A program made the translations under genes and the position numbers. A stretch of DNA of 22,378 nucleotides from IMG/VR virus record IMGVR_UViG_3300006750_001942, positions 1 through 22,378 of that record; one strand, 5' to 3'. Of the stretch, positions 6,600-14,488 are shown in pieces (position 1 is the first letter of the stretch; each line of letters opens with the position of its first letter). This DNA is from a virus. The notes under the pieces are model-generated. The model was not told the DNA's origin, searched no databases, and was given only the letters and a program-made list of their open reading frames with translations.

Positions 6600-7169
6600 T
6601 TAATTCTCTCTTACAAAAAATACCTGTGTCAATCTGGCATCATCCTTTGTGGAGCCAAAATAACCTGTTGACTTATGTAAGTCAGTAGGTTTGTAAAATA
6701 CCGCGCTGTTGTAGATATTTTCGAATTCTTGCTTTACGTCATAGCGGGAAACATCGCCTGCGACATCACCTTCGTCATCTTTCAATGATTCAATGGTTTC
6801 GCCTTCTTTGGGTTGGTAAATGGTTGTGCCGCTATTGGCGGGGGGATTTGGGGATAGGTAAACTACACCAACTCGAGTAAAGCCTTGGGTCATGACGTCT
6901 TGGTGAACCCAACTATCCCCGTCTTTCGCCCTGCAAAATTGGTAAAAAGTTTCAAAATAGACATCTTTACCGTCTGGCCATCCCATTACTTTATAAAAAG
7001 ACTTCCAGAAAATTTCGAAAGCTTTCTCATTTACTGCTGATATGTATTCAGTTCTTAGTCCGGGCCAATTCCCATTCGTAGGATGCTCCTTACAAGGCCA
7101 AACTTGGAGCTTCATTGCTCCTGCTCTTACCTCGTCTGGGTCTGCAAAAAAATTGTTTACTTGTCTCAT
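6600..7169 (-). CDS. 2OG-Fe(II) oxygenase, DUF6445-like
   Basis: A 189-residue protein. The N-terminus (NNFFADPDEVRAGAMKLQVW) and PGLRTEY near residues 36-42 match the DUF6445 family of predicted 2-oxoglutarate/Fe(II) dioxygenases. The expected iron ligands are in place: His89-x-Asp91 in WVHQDV and a distal His165 in TDLHKS, with Arg179 in ARLTQVFF placed to bind 2-oxoglutarate. Such enzymes hydroxylate proteins, nucleic acids or small molecules; the substrate is unknown. The gene starts with ATG overlapping the stop of the upstream gene (ATGA). It is followed by a 99-base gap containing the hsp20 promoter. It is the second 2OG oxygenase in the window; the one at 17988-18578 is of a different subfamily. 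Confidence 0.65.
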   Translation of the reverse strand: MRQVNNFFADPDEVRAGAMKLQVWPCKEHPTNGNWPGLRTEYISAVNEKAFEIFWKSFYKVMGWPDGKDVYFETFYQFCRAKDGDSWVHQDVMTQGFTRVGVVYLSPNPPANSGTTIYQPKEGETIESLKDDEGDVAGDVSRYDVKQEFENIYNSAVFYKPTDLHKSTGYFGSTKDDARLTQVFFVREN

Positions 7170-7894
7170 TTCTTGTTTTTAATTCTTGAGATTAGCTCAA
7201 ATATTTTTGTTTTACTAATGTCGTTTACACTGTTTAGTTCTTCTGCATCGGTATAGCCTTCTGCTACTAACCTTTTCTTTAAGTTGTCGAATGTAACGCC
7301 TTTAGATTTCATAGCTGCCGCAAGTATTTGAGCAGGGTCATTAGAGGAATTAGATGAATCGGAATCCCCGTTTGGCGTAAACGGGTTCATCGTGGAGTTC
7401 TTTGACATCTCATCAGCAGAAACAATATTGATTCTTAGGAAATTCCTAACGCTTCTGCAAAAAGCTCTGTTCTCCGCCATTTCTGCCAGATAAAGCTGTC
7501 CAAAATCCTTCGTATTGTGGAGCGTCGTACTAGCTAAAGATTCAAAAGACACCGCTCTACCCTCAGTCTCAAAATTGGGAATCCACTCTATCCTGCATGA
7601 AGCGCAAACGTAATCTTCTCTGGCCTCGTATATTTTATAGTCTACTTTAGTATAGCCGCGTTTTTGCGACAGATCTTTTAAGCCTCCTAAAAGAATAATC
7701 AAATCCCTGTCTTGGAGCTTGGATATATCCGCCTCTTTAGTTCTATCTTTGTTGGGGACCAAAAATTCTGATCTCACCATCTTTCTCCAATCTATTAAGC
7801 CGTTATCTTCGAATGTGTAGTCGAGGCCTTCGATCAAGCCGTCGTCATCCCTCTTTACGGTTCGTGTCGTTAGTTTCTTCTTCGCCGCTGTCAT
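7166..7894 (-). CDS. conserved phage protein, possible single-strand annealing protein
   Basis: About 242 residues, not confidently assigned. After a basic N-terminus (MTAAKKKLTTRTVKR) comes a conserved-looking core (GLIDWRKMVRSEFLVPN, ILLGGLKDLSQKRGYTKVDY, YVCASCRIEWIPNF) and then AENRAFCRSVRNFLRINIVSADE. An alternating-strand core followed by an 'AE.RAF.R.VRN.L' helix resembles Rad52/Sak/ERF-type annealing proteins, and a Ser/Asn-rich linker (residues about 175-190) leads to a small C-terminal helical domain (VTFDNLKKRLVAEGYTDAEEL...) as in ERF proteins. It could equally be another DNA-binding phage protein. ATG at 7894 is preferred; an in-frame TTG at 7930 overlaps the upstream TGA and would add 12 residues. 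The 3' end overlaps the oxygenase gene by 4 bases. Confidence 0.45.
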   Translation of the reverse strand: MTAAKKKLTTRTVKRDDDGLIEGLDYTFEDNGLIDWRKMVRSEFLVPNKDRTKEADISKLQDRDLIILLGGLKDLSQKRGYTKVDYKIYEAREDYVCASCRIEWIPNFETEGRAVSFESLASTTLHNTKDFGQLYLAEMAENRAFCRSVRNFLRINIVSADEMSKNSTMNPFTPNGDSDSSNSSNDPAQILAAAMKSKGVTFDNLKKRLVAEGYTDAEELNSVNDISKTKIFELISRIKNKK

Positions 7895-7926
7895 GTTTTT
7901 TAGTCTATCTCGTCGGGGCGACAAAG

Positions 7927-9123
7927 TCAAGGAGTTTTTTTGAGTATCCTAATATGATCCAAGTCTTTGAAGAAGTTGGGGTTATCTGGTATTTGATAAA
8001 CGTCAGAAGGATCCATCCTTGATGCTGGCTCTCCGTTTTCTAAAGCCGCTTGGCTCGCGTAGAACTTGGACTTGTGAATAGTATACTTATTGGTTTGATA
8101 AAAAAGCTTTTTAATACTTTCTCCTTCTAGCTGTTTAACTTCATCTGCCCTATCTATCTTAACTCTTGTAACCTTAGGGTAGTCTAAAAACTTAAATTTA
8201 ATTTTCTCGAACTCTTCATCGCTGGCGAATGTTGCAAGTGTGCATTTTAAGCCTTCGGAAATAACTTCGTCATAGAAGGACGCCCTTGATCTCTCGTCTA
8301 TTATGTAGATTATTGTATCAATCCTTTTTTTGTTTTTGGTTAGTATGTTTATGTCGATAGGTTTATCAATCATTAAAGAATACTTGCCATCGATTGAAAG
8401 TTGTGCGTCTATTTTTTCGGGTGTGGTGTTTGTGTTTTTTATATCTGCTCTTATGTAACTTGTCTGGCCATCCATGTTTGATATTTTAACAACCTCATCT
8501 GGGACTGACTCGACTAAACCAATATGGAAGAATTTACCAGTGTATAACGTTTCGTATTCGTAGTCGAAATCTAGACCTAAAAGCTTACAAACAGACTTAG
8601 TGATATCCTCTGGAGCTATTGTATTTATGGTCTTCGGTTCTTCATTATGTGCGTAAGTTGGTTTGTCTCCGTCTTTGTCAGACTCTAACAATATCACATC
8701 CTCTTCTTTTGACCAGTAGGGGCCAGAGTGACAGGCATATTTATTAGAATAGAGTGCTACTATTTTTTTCCCATATCCAGAGGCTAAGTGAATCGGAAGA
8801 CTGTCAACTCCAAGGTGCAACATTGAACGCCTTATAACGTAGGCCAACTGATTAACGGAAGTGCGACCAAGCAAGTTATGGCAATTCTTTACTATCACTT
8901 CTGACCCAGTCCCCACCTGTACGATCTTAATACCCTCTTTATCTAGAACCGGCTTCAACAGCCTAACGACAGAGTCCCAATGGTCATATTTCCTTGAGTC
9001 TGTTTTATTCGGATGGTGCAGAGTGATGTATTTGTCAGCCGGAAGTGGGTAGTATTTTTCGTAGATAAAAGGTTTATCTATTTTAAGGCAACAATTTGAT
9101 GCATAGGCTTCTAATATGTGCAT
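7927..9123 (-). CDS. GT9 heptosyltransferase C-terminal half plus unknown domain
   Basis: A 398-residue protein. Residues 1-140 look like the C-terminal, nucleotide-sugar-binding half of a GT9 (heptosyltransferase) GT-B fold: YITLHHPNKTDSRKYDHW, IKIVQVGTG, LLGRTSVNQLAYVIRRS, then LGVDSLPIHLAS, which holds the conserved D-S-x3-H-x-A motif (Asp107, His112). The N-terminal, acceptor-binding half of GT9 is absent; it is found at the end of the upstream gene, which this gene overlaps by 13 bases in another frame. Residues 190-398 form a second, acidic domain with no family I recognise. ATG at 9123 begins MHILEAYASNCC, which corresponds to the interdomain helix of GT9. No Shine-Dalgarno is evident, so translation is probably coupled to the upstream gene. 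Confidence 0.75.
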   Translation of the reverse strand: MHILEAYASNCCLKIDKPFIYEKYYPLPADKYITLHHPNKTDSRKYDHWDSVVRLLKPVLDKEGIKIVQVGTGSEVIVKNCHNLLGRTSVNQLAYVIRRSMLHLGVDSLPIHLASGYGKKIVALYSNKYACHSGPYWSKEEDVILLESDKDGDKPTYAHNEEPKTINTIAPEDITKSVCKLLGLDFDYEYETLYTGKFFHIGLVESVPDEVVKISNMDGQTSYIRADIKNTNTTPEKIDAQLSIDGKYSLMIDKPIDINILTKNKKRIDTIIYIIDERSRASFYDEVISEGLKCTLATFASDEEFEKIKFKFLDYPKVTRVKIDRADEVKQLEGESIKKLFYQTNKYTIHKSKFYASQAALENGEPASRMDPSDVYQIPDNPNFFKDLDHIRILKKTP

Positions 9124-11045
9124 AGCTCTAAATCTAATTTATCTTTTTTATCGTTATGAAGCCAGCTAGATAGGTTCTCTTGAATTGTTAAGAAAGGAAC
9201 ATAAGCGACCTCGAACCATCCTTTATGATTGCCATTTCCTTCCAGCCAAACCCCCTGCTCCATAGACCGACAAAAAGGAACCCACTTATGAACATGAGGA
9301 TTCCCTAAGATAATATCCTTGAACTTATCCTCACAAGCAAAATAGAGATTGTAGTCAGGGTAAAGCCTGTTAATGCTTGGAAGCAAGCTGGTAGCCAAGT
9401 ATACATCCCCAGCGTCCTTAGGGATTACCATTATAATGCGCTTACCCTCGTCGTCTTCGTCTAGATGAGATGAAAATTTGTCATCGCTGATTCTAAGTAT
9501 TTTTTTATTTTTGTTGTCTATAGCGGTCTGCCTAAAGTAACTCTCAACATCTTGTCTGCTGTTTTTCTTTGACTCTAAAAGCTCCATCCAATATTTGTGA
9601 CCATCGTCGTCTTCGTCAACGTGGGTCATGCTTAAAATTTTGTGATAAGCTTCTGTTAGCCACTGCTTATCCTCCTTGATACTGTTGTCTATGGGAATAT
9701 AGGGGTTTATCTCTTCCTCCTCGCCCTCCCCAAAAACAGATTCGTCTACAAAGGGGGCATCGTCCACGAACTCACATATCTGTTTTCCTATAACAGGAGT
9801 ATCGAAATTCAATAACACCCATTTTCTGGCCTGCTTGCCCATTTTAGTTCTTTCTTCATCAGTCATATTATAGACTTTACGAAGCTGTTCTAGGATTGAC
9901 TCTGGCTTGGTGGAAGCTTTTCTAAACTCTGTGCCTTGCTCTCTGTATTCGGACCACTCTAAAGGTAAAGATGCGGCTTCTTCTACGCAAGAATCCACGC
10001 CACAGCTATAGTTGGTAACTAGCGTAACCAGTTCGGTTAGTTTCGCTTCTTGGATTGGGATCTCTTGACCACCGCTGGTGAATGGATGGCAATATACATC
10101 CATTAAGTTATAGACTTCATTTAATTGAGCCTCGGTTGCTGCTGTACCTATATTTACAGTTTTTACAGTTTTCTCCGACTCACACTTTTTACAGTCTAAT
10201 ACGTTTTTTGTATATGGTTGTACCTCATAGTGTTTACATTTGGCGCAGACATACGTTGTTAGTATATCCTCGATTGGTATATCGTATTCTTTTGCTAACT
10301 TAGGAATGCCCCAGCCTTCTTCGAAGCTTGTATGTAGCAACAGTTTCGCTTTCGCATTTGGGTGAGCCAACTTAAAGAGGGAAAACCCTTCTAGGAGGTT
10401 GGGTACAGATTTTCTTAATTGATTCCTAAATACAAAGCCAATGACAAAATTATCTTTAAGGTTAAATTTATTTCTAAGCTCATTCCTATTCTTTAATCTC
10501 TTAAAGTACGTACACTCTACTGCCCCTCTTACTGTTTTAACATGTTCATGCCCAAGTCTCCTAAGCTCTTGAGTTGCGAAGTTGCTCCATATCCAATAGT
10601 TGTTGACCTTTTTTGCTGTCTTAACGGCTGATGGCAAAATAGGTAAGGAATCAAGCGTAGTCCATATGCATGAAGTGATTTTACTAAACCATTGTTTAGG
10701 AACTGCGAAATCTACGCCCCAAATATCTTGTACTGCTATATATACGTCAGGTTTAAAGTCCTTAACGACCTCATCAATAAAAAGGGAACCGTAATTTACA
10801 TCCCTCTGTATTGAGGGGTCTTTAGCTTTCGTCCCGCGTAGCTCGCCAGCAGGTGGTATGCATCCAACGCTTTTCCAAGGCGTTTTGTCAAGCATCACGT
10901 TATCTTTGTTCATACCGCAGCAATAGTGCAGTATCTCATATTTACCAGTCTTATACAAATAAGATAAAACAGCTCTGGCATTTCGGCCAAAGCCCGTTTT
11001 CATTAAAGCAAAGTCGCTTTGGAATAATAGCTTTTTCTTCTTCAC
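9111..11045 (-). CDS. GT4-type glycosyltransferase with zinc ribbon, DUF4214-like part and GT9 N-half
   Basis: A 644-residue mosaic. Residues 1-430 are a GT-B glycosyltransferase of GT4 type: LLFQSDFALMKTGFGRNAR at the N-terminus, SNFATQELRRLGH and FVIGFVFRNQLRKSVPNLLEGF in the core, and HPFTSGGQEIPIQEA (residues 320-334), the donor-sugar E-x7-E region. A Cys-x2-Cys (267, 270) and Cys-x2-Cys (285, 288) zinc ribbon is inserted between the core strands. An acidic linker leads to residues 462-510, whose LTEAYHKILSM and DGHKYWMELLESKKNSRQDV look like DUF4214. Residues 537-640 (RIIMVIPKDAGDVYLATSL, LGNPHVHKWV) match the N-terminal half of GT9. The start is GTG at 11045 without a strong Shine-Dalgarno, 48 bases after the SSB-like gene. 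It must add sugar to a phage or host target that is not identifiable here. Confidence 0.75.
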   Translation of the reverse strand: MKKKKLLFQSDFALMKTGFGRNARAVLSYLYKTGKYEILHYCCGMNKDNVMLDKTPWKSVGCIPPAGELRGTKAKDPSIQRDVNYGSLFIDEVVKDFKPDVYIAVQDIWGVDFAVPKQWFSKITSCIWTTLDSLPILPSAVKTAKKVNNYWIWSNFATQELRRLGHEHVKTVRGAVECTYFKRLKNRNELRNKFNLKDNFVIGFVFRNQLRKSVPNLLEGFSLFKLAHPNAKAKLLLHTSFEEGWGIPKLAKEYDIPIEDILTTYVCAKCKHYEVQPYTKNVLDCKKCESEKTVKTVNIGTAATEAQLNEVYNLMDVYCHPFTSGGQEIPIQEAKLTELVTLVTNYSCGVDSCVEEAASLPLEWSEYREQGTEFRKASTKPESILEQLRKVYNMTDEERTKMGKQARKWVLLNFDTPVIGKQICEFVDDAPFVDESVFGEGEEEEINPYIPIDNSIKEDKQWLTEAYHKILSMTHVDEDDDGHKYWMELLESKKNSRQDVESYFRQTAIDNKNKKILRISDDKFSSHLDEDDEGKRIIMVIPKDAGDVYLATSLLPSINRLYPDYNLYFACEDKFKDIILGNPHVHKWVPFCRSMEQGVWLEGNGNHKGWFEVAYVPFLTIQENLSSWLHNDKKDKLDLELCTY

Positions 11046-11093
11046 ACTTATTTAATTGTGACAGTTAACAAAGTTTTGTCAGTTTTCGCAAGT

Positions 11094-11684
11094 TTACCAA
11101 TTTTCGTCATCCTCTAAAACATCTGAGATGTCAGGAGCTTTGACGGATGGAGTTTCTTTTTTATTCTGAGGTTTTTTTTCTGTACCTGAGTCTGGTGAGG
11201 ATTCATTCGCAGCAGCTTGCTCGTCCTCCCATTTAAACATGGAAGCTAGGGTGTAGATAAAATATTCCTTTAGGTGTCTAGCCTCTGCAAAAGTTAAGCC
11301 TATGATAAAACCAGCTTTGTTGGTTGAGTCCTCCTTGTCTTCCTTGTTTACGGAGTAAGAAAATCCAACTCTGCCTTTAGCATTCGAATAGGGGGTGAAT
11401 TTGAAGCGAGTAATCTGCTTCGGGGTGCTATGGTAAGCTGAAAATTCCCTATCGGATTCTATGCAATCTAAAATTGCCGCCACCTCATTACGGTTAAATT
11501 TAAATTGAGTGCTTGCAGCGGGATTCTCTTTATTAGCTTTGAACGAACCTGTTTTCGTCTTATCGTTCCAAGAGCTTTGTTTAATGAACGAACCAAAAAG
11601 TGATCCGTCTTTTACGCTGCTCCAAAAAGAACATGCGCTGCCTGTTCCTTTAGGGTTCGGTTTATAGAATTGTATTCTTGCCAT
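11094..11684 (-). CDS. putative single-stranded DNA-binding protein
   Basis: A 196-residue protein. The first ~150 residues form a beta-rich basic domain (ARIQFYKPNPKGTGSACSF, SLFGSFIKQSSW, TQFKFNRNEVAAILDCI, ITRFKFTPYSN, GFIIGLTFAEARHL), which I read as a whirly/PC4-like ssDNA-binding fold seen in phage SSB-type proteins. A low-complexity Ser/Lys/Pro linker follows (about 155-180), then the acidic tip DISDVLEDDENW. An acidic tail ending in an aromatic residue is the hallmark of SSBs that dock replication partners. The gene sits immediately after DNA polymerase III alpha, which supports the role. ATG at 11684 has no Shine-Dalgarno; TATAAT ends 7 bases upstream, so it may be transcribed separately and translated without a leader. 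An alternative is an uncharacterised DNA-binding protein. Confidence 0.5.
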   Translation of the reverse strand: MARIQFYKPNPKGTGSACSFWSSVKDGSLFGSFIKQSSWNDKTKTGSFKANKENPAASTQFKFNRNEVAAILDCIESDREFSAYHSTPKQITRFKFTPYSNAKGRVGFSYSVNKEDKEDSTNKAGFIIGLTFAEARHLKEYFIYTLASMFKWEDEQAAANESSPDSGTEKKPQNKKETPSVKAPDISDVLEDDENW

Positions 11685-11688
11685 TTTA

Positions 11689-11697
11689 GTTATTATA
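11689..11697 (-). promoter_or_regulatory. TATAATAAC promoter element before the SSB-like gene
   Basis: Minus-strand TATAATAAC, with TATAAT at 11692-11697 and only 7 bases between it and the ATG at 11684. No strong -35 is present (CTGGAA-like, about 18 bases upstream). The identical nine bases precede hsp20. A start about 7 bases after the hexamer would be at the start codon. Confidence 0.5.
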
Positions 11698-11721
11698 TTT
11701 AATATTTATTTGTTTTTCCAG

Positions 11722-14295
11722 TTAGTTCCTAACTTCTGAAAGCTTTGTGTAAACGTGGCTATCTTGTACTGCTATTAGGTCAGCAAAGACAGCTTCTTCG
11801 ACTTTTTTACCTTTTATTATTACGATGTTACCCTCCTCTGGGTACTTATCCCCATTCAAGCTTTTGCAGGTATTCAGCTTCTCGTTAAACATTAGAACCT
11901 TCATGATTCCAGTATCGTCGGATATAGAAGTCCTCAACATGCTGTTCCCTTTTTTTGTTTTACCTATATGTGGCTTTTCGAAAATAGTACCAATGAATGT
12001 AGATAGTCTACCTATGGGGCTATTTTCAACCTCTCTTATGCTGACTAGGTTGTCGGTTTTTTCTTCAAATATATCTTTTAAGCTGACTCCGTGGTTGTAT
12101 CCTAAAAGCCTATTTTCATAATACCAATTAGCGAAACTTTCTGATTTTATATTCTGAGAATAAATTAATCTATAAAGTTCTGTATTTTTTCTAATTGTAT
12201 TTATCCGGCTATCCTTGATGATAGGTCTGCCTTTCTCGTCTTTTAACTCTTCGTTTAAAGCTTTGACGCATTTAGTTAGGTCATAGTTGTACGTTTCAGC
12301 TATTGGCATTATGGCAATCTTTTCCCTTTCCGTTAGCTTGCTCCATACTTGAGCTTCGTAGACTACTTTTGTGCGAGACTGCTTGAAGCCCTCTAAAGCC
12401 CCAGCTTGTATGAGAGGGCATAATACAGGCAGCGTTAATCCAGCTTCATTTGCCCCTTGGAATATTTCAAACTTGTTTGCGTACTCCTTTCTGAAGTTCA
12501 TTAACTTCTCCACCGACTTATCCGATATCCCTTTGATAGATAATAAACCAAACCTTATATTGTCACCTTCGATTTTGAAATCTAAGTCTGACTTTAAGAT
12601 GTGGGGAGCCATAAGTTTAATTCCAAAAAGGTCTAACTCCCTTTCTATTTTGGCGATTTCGGTAATAGGATCGGGTTCATGCCTCGTCATTTTAAGTAGA
12701 GACAGAAAAAACTCTTTTGGATATTTGAATTTTAAATAAATCGTAGAAGCTGATAGGGCAGCGTAAGCTATAGAATGAGACTTATTAAAAGAGTAGTTAG
12801 CTGAGTCCTCCAAAACACTCCAGAGGACATCTCCCACGTCAACATTACCTTTATCCCCCATCCATTCACTTGTAAGCCTATTTTCCTCTACCTTATCCGC
12901 AATCTTCTCCTTCCATTCCCTTACTTGAGCCACTTTCTTTTTCCCGACTATACGACGCAAAATTTCCGCTTCATCTAATGTGAAGCCGATTTTGTGAGCC
13001 ATCTTCATCATCTGCTCTTGGTAGAGACAAACTCCCCCTGTGCTTTTTAGAATATCATCAAAGAAAGGATGTATGGAATCGTAAACATCGTTATTAGAGT
13101 AGTTGGAATACTGATCAACAAAAGCTAGTGCCCCCGGTCTTCCTAAAGCTAACACCGCGCTCAACTGTTCTAGATTTTTAGGTTTTACTTTCTGGCAAAC
13201 TCTGAAGTTGGTGTCAGCCTCTATTTGAAATAGGCCGTGTGGAGCTCTGAGGTCTTGCAGGTTTTGGTAAATGAAATTATCGTTAAGATCTATATCCTCA
13301 ACGTCTATCCCTATCTCCTTACATGCGTTATCTACAACCGAGACGCTCCTTAGCCCCAGTATGTCAAGTTTTGTATTGGTTAGAGAAACCCAATTCATAT
13401 CAAAGCCAGAGATAGGGTTCTTGTCTGAGGACAACTCCAAGGGGCAAGACTCCTCTAGTTTACCATAAGACAAAAGTATTCCGGAAGGGTGAACTCCTTT
13501 ATTTTTAATTAGGTTTTTTAGTTTTAATGCTATTCTATAAACCTCCTCATTCTCGTTAAACCATTCGTCAAGCTGTTCAACTTCTTCTCTTGCTGTCTCA
13601 AGGTCAGTTACTTTCCCAAAAACCTTAGGTATTAGAGAGGAAACCACATTCATTTCAACCTCGGTTTTACTGCCTGCTATTTTCCCACACTCTTTTATAA
13701 GGAGCTTACTGCTAAGTTTATTAAGGGTTAAAATCTTTGCTGTCTTACCTTTGAATTTTTTCTCTAAATACTCTAAGACCTGTTGGCGCTTATAATAACA
13801 AACGTCAATATCTACATCACACATTAACTCTCCGTCTAAATATGTTATCCCTCCTACTACTTGTTTTTTTGCTCTGGTTTTAGATATAAACCTTTCGAAA
13901 AATAGGTCGTATTTAACAGGATCTATTTTAGTTACCCCAATTAAATACAAAACTAAACTACCGGCAGCAGAGCCGCGACCTTGTCCGACTGGGATGTTAT
14001 TTCTGTGACAAAAGTGAACCACGTCCCAAACCAAAAGAATATAGTCGGTAAATCCTAATTCGTGAATAGTGTTTAACTCATACTTGCCCCTGTTTACGTA
14101 GTTGGGGTATTCATCTGGGGTCACTTCCTCTTTAATCCTCTTTATCCCTTCGTTACATAAGGACTTTAAGAAACTAAAGTTGTCGTTACCAGACAGTTTT
14201 ACGCCTTTTTTGTTTGGCTTAAAATTTGGCAGTCTGACTCCGTGGATTTCTAAGTCCAAGTCGGAGAAGTTACTATTAAAAGTCTTTTCAGTCAT
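11722..14295 (-). CDS. DNA polymerase III alpha, catalytic core without PHP domain
   Basis: The family C replicative polymerase, starting just after the point where the PHP domain would end. Motifs (residues counted from the in-frame TTG at 14301): GQGRGSAAGS 107-116, FFERF near 135, CDVDIDV 161-167 with Asp164 and Asp166 as catalytic aspartates, KGVHPSG, TKLDILGLRS with the third aspartate, APHGLFQIE, LALGRPGAL, GGVCLYQEQMM, RRIVGKKK, and FNKSHSIAYA. The C-terminus (about 760-859) is an OB-fold region. At ~857 residues it lacks the ~250-residue PHP domain, which is a separate gene at 16204-16974. ATG at 14295 is preferred to TTG at 14301 because AGGAG lies 9 bases upstream. The upstream 66-residue gene overlaps it by 8 bases. 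Confidence 0.92.
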   Translation of the reverse strand: MTEKTFNSNFSDLDLEIHGVRLPNFKPNKKGVKLSGNDNFSFLKSLCNEGIKRIKEEVTPDEYPNYVNRGKYELNTIHELGFTDYILLVWDVVHFCHRNNIPVGQGRGSAAGSLVLYLIGVTKIDPVKYDLFFERFISKTRAKKQVVGGITYLDGELMCDVDIDVCYYKRQQVLEYLEKKFKGKTAKILTLNKLSSKLLIKECGKIAGSKTEVEMNVVSSLIPKVFGKVTDLETAREEVEQLDEWFNENEEVYRIALKLKNLIKNKGVHPSGILLSYGKLEESCPLELSSDKNPISGFDMNWVSLTNTKLDILGLRSVSVVDNACKEIGIDVEDIDLNDNFIYQNLQDLRAPHGLFQIEADTNFRVCQKVKPKNLEQLSAVLALGRPGALAFVDQYSNYSNNDVYDSIHPFFDDILKSTGGVCLYQEQMMKMAHKIGFTLDEAEILRRIVGKKKVAQVREWKEKIADKVEENRLTSEWMGDKGNVDVGDVLWSVLEDSANYSFNKSHSIAYAALSASTIYLKFKYPKEFFLSLLKMTRHEPDPITEIAKIERELDLFGIKLMAPHILKSDLDFKIEGDNIRFGLLSIKGISDKSVEKLMNFRKEYANKFEIFQGANEAGLTLPVLCPLIQAGALEGFKQSRTKVVYEAQVWSKLTEREKIAIMPIAETYNYDLTKCVKALNEELKDEKGRPIIKDSRINTIRKNTELYRLIYSQNIKSESFANWYYENRLLGYNHGVSLKDIFEEKTDNLVSIREVENSPIGRLSTFIGTIFEKPHIGKTKKGNSMLRTSISDDTGIMKVLMFNEKLNTCKSLNGDKYPEEGNIVIIKGKKVEEAVFADLIAVQDSHVYTKLSEVRN

Positions 14296-14488
14296 TTTCA
14301 ATCGCTCCTTCTATGTCTAATCTGTGAAGAACCTTTTTAAGCGTATCGATTGTATGCTTTTTAGAGAGCTTATAACAAACGTTAGCTTTATTCTTCTTCT
14401 CTCCTCTAGAAATAACTACCATAAAATAATCTAAGTTATCTTTTTCTAGTTTATCTTTTAAGTCCTCTAAGTAGTCTAAAGATGGCAT
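14288..14488 (-). CDS. small protein between exonuclease and polymerase, unknown
   Basis: A 66-residue protein: MPSLDYLEDLKDKLEKDNLDYFMVVISRG, a basic turn (EKKNKANVCYKLS), then HTIDTLKKVLHRLDIE. The helix-strand-strand-helix layout suggests a small alpha/beta fold. ATG at 14488 shares one base with the exonuclease stop (TAATG), and its own stop lies inside the start region of the polymerase core. It is unassigned; its position between the proofreading exonuclease and the polymerase hints at a connection with the replicase, which is inference only. Confidence 0.6.
   Translation of the reverse strand: MPSLDYLEDLKDKLEKDNLDYFMVVISRGEKKNKANVCYKLSKKHTIDTLKKVLHRLDIEGAIEND

Noticed and set aside
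9111-9150. Programmed -1 frameshift joining the two GT9 halves
   Set aside because: AAAAAAG occurs just upstream, but its phase is wrong (codons AAA AAA), and the downstream frame has a stop (TAA) between it and the ATG. No other slippery heptamer lies in the shared open stretch.
11046-11093. Imperfect hairpin TGACA...TGTCA between the SSB-like and GT4 genes as a terminator
   Set aside because: The stem has only five pairs plus a bulge and there is no T tract afterwards on the minus strand.
11825-12121. Plus-strand open frame of 98 codons, and similar plus-strand frames across the window
   Set aside because: They lie opposite strong minus-strand genes such as polymerase III alpha, show no recognisable domains, lack ribosome binding sites, and would be the only plus-strand genes.
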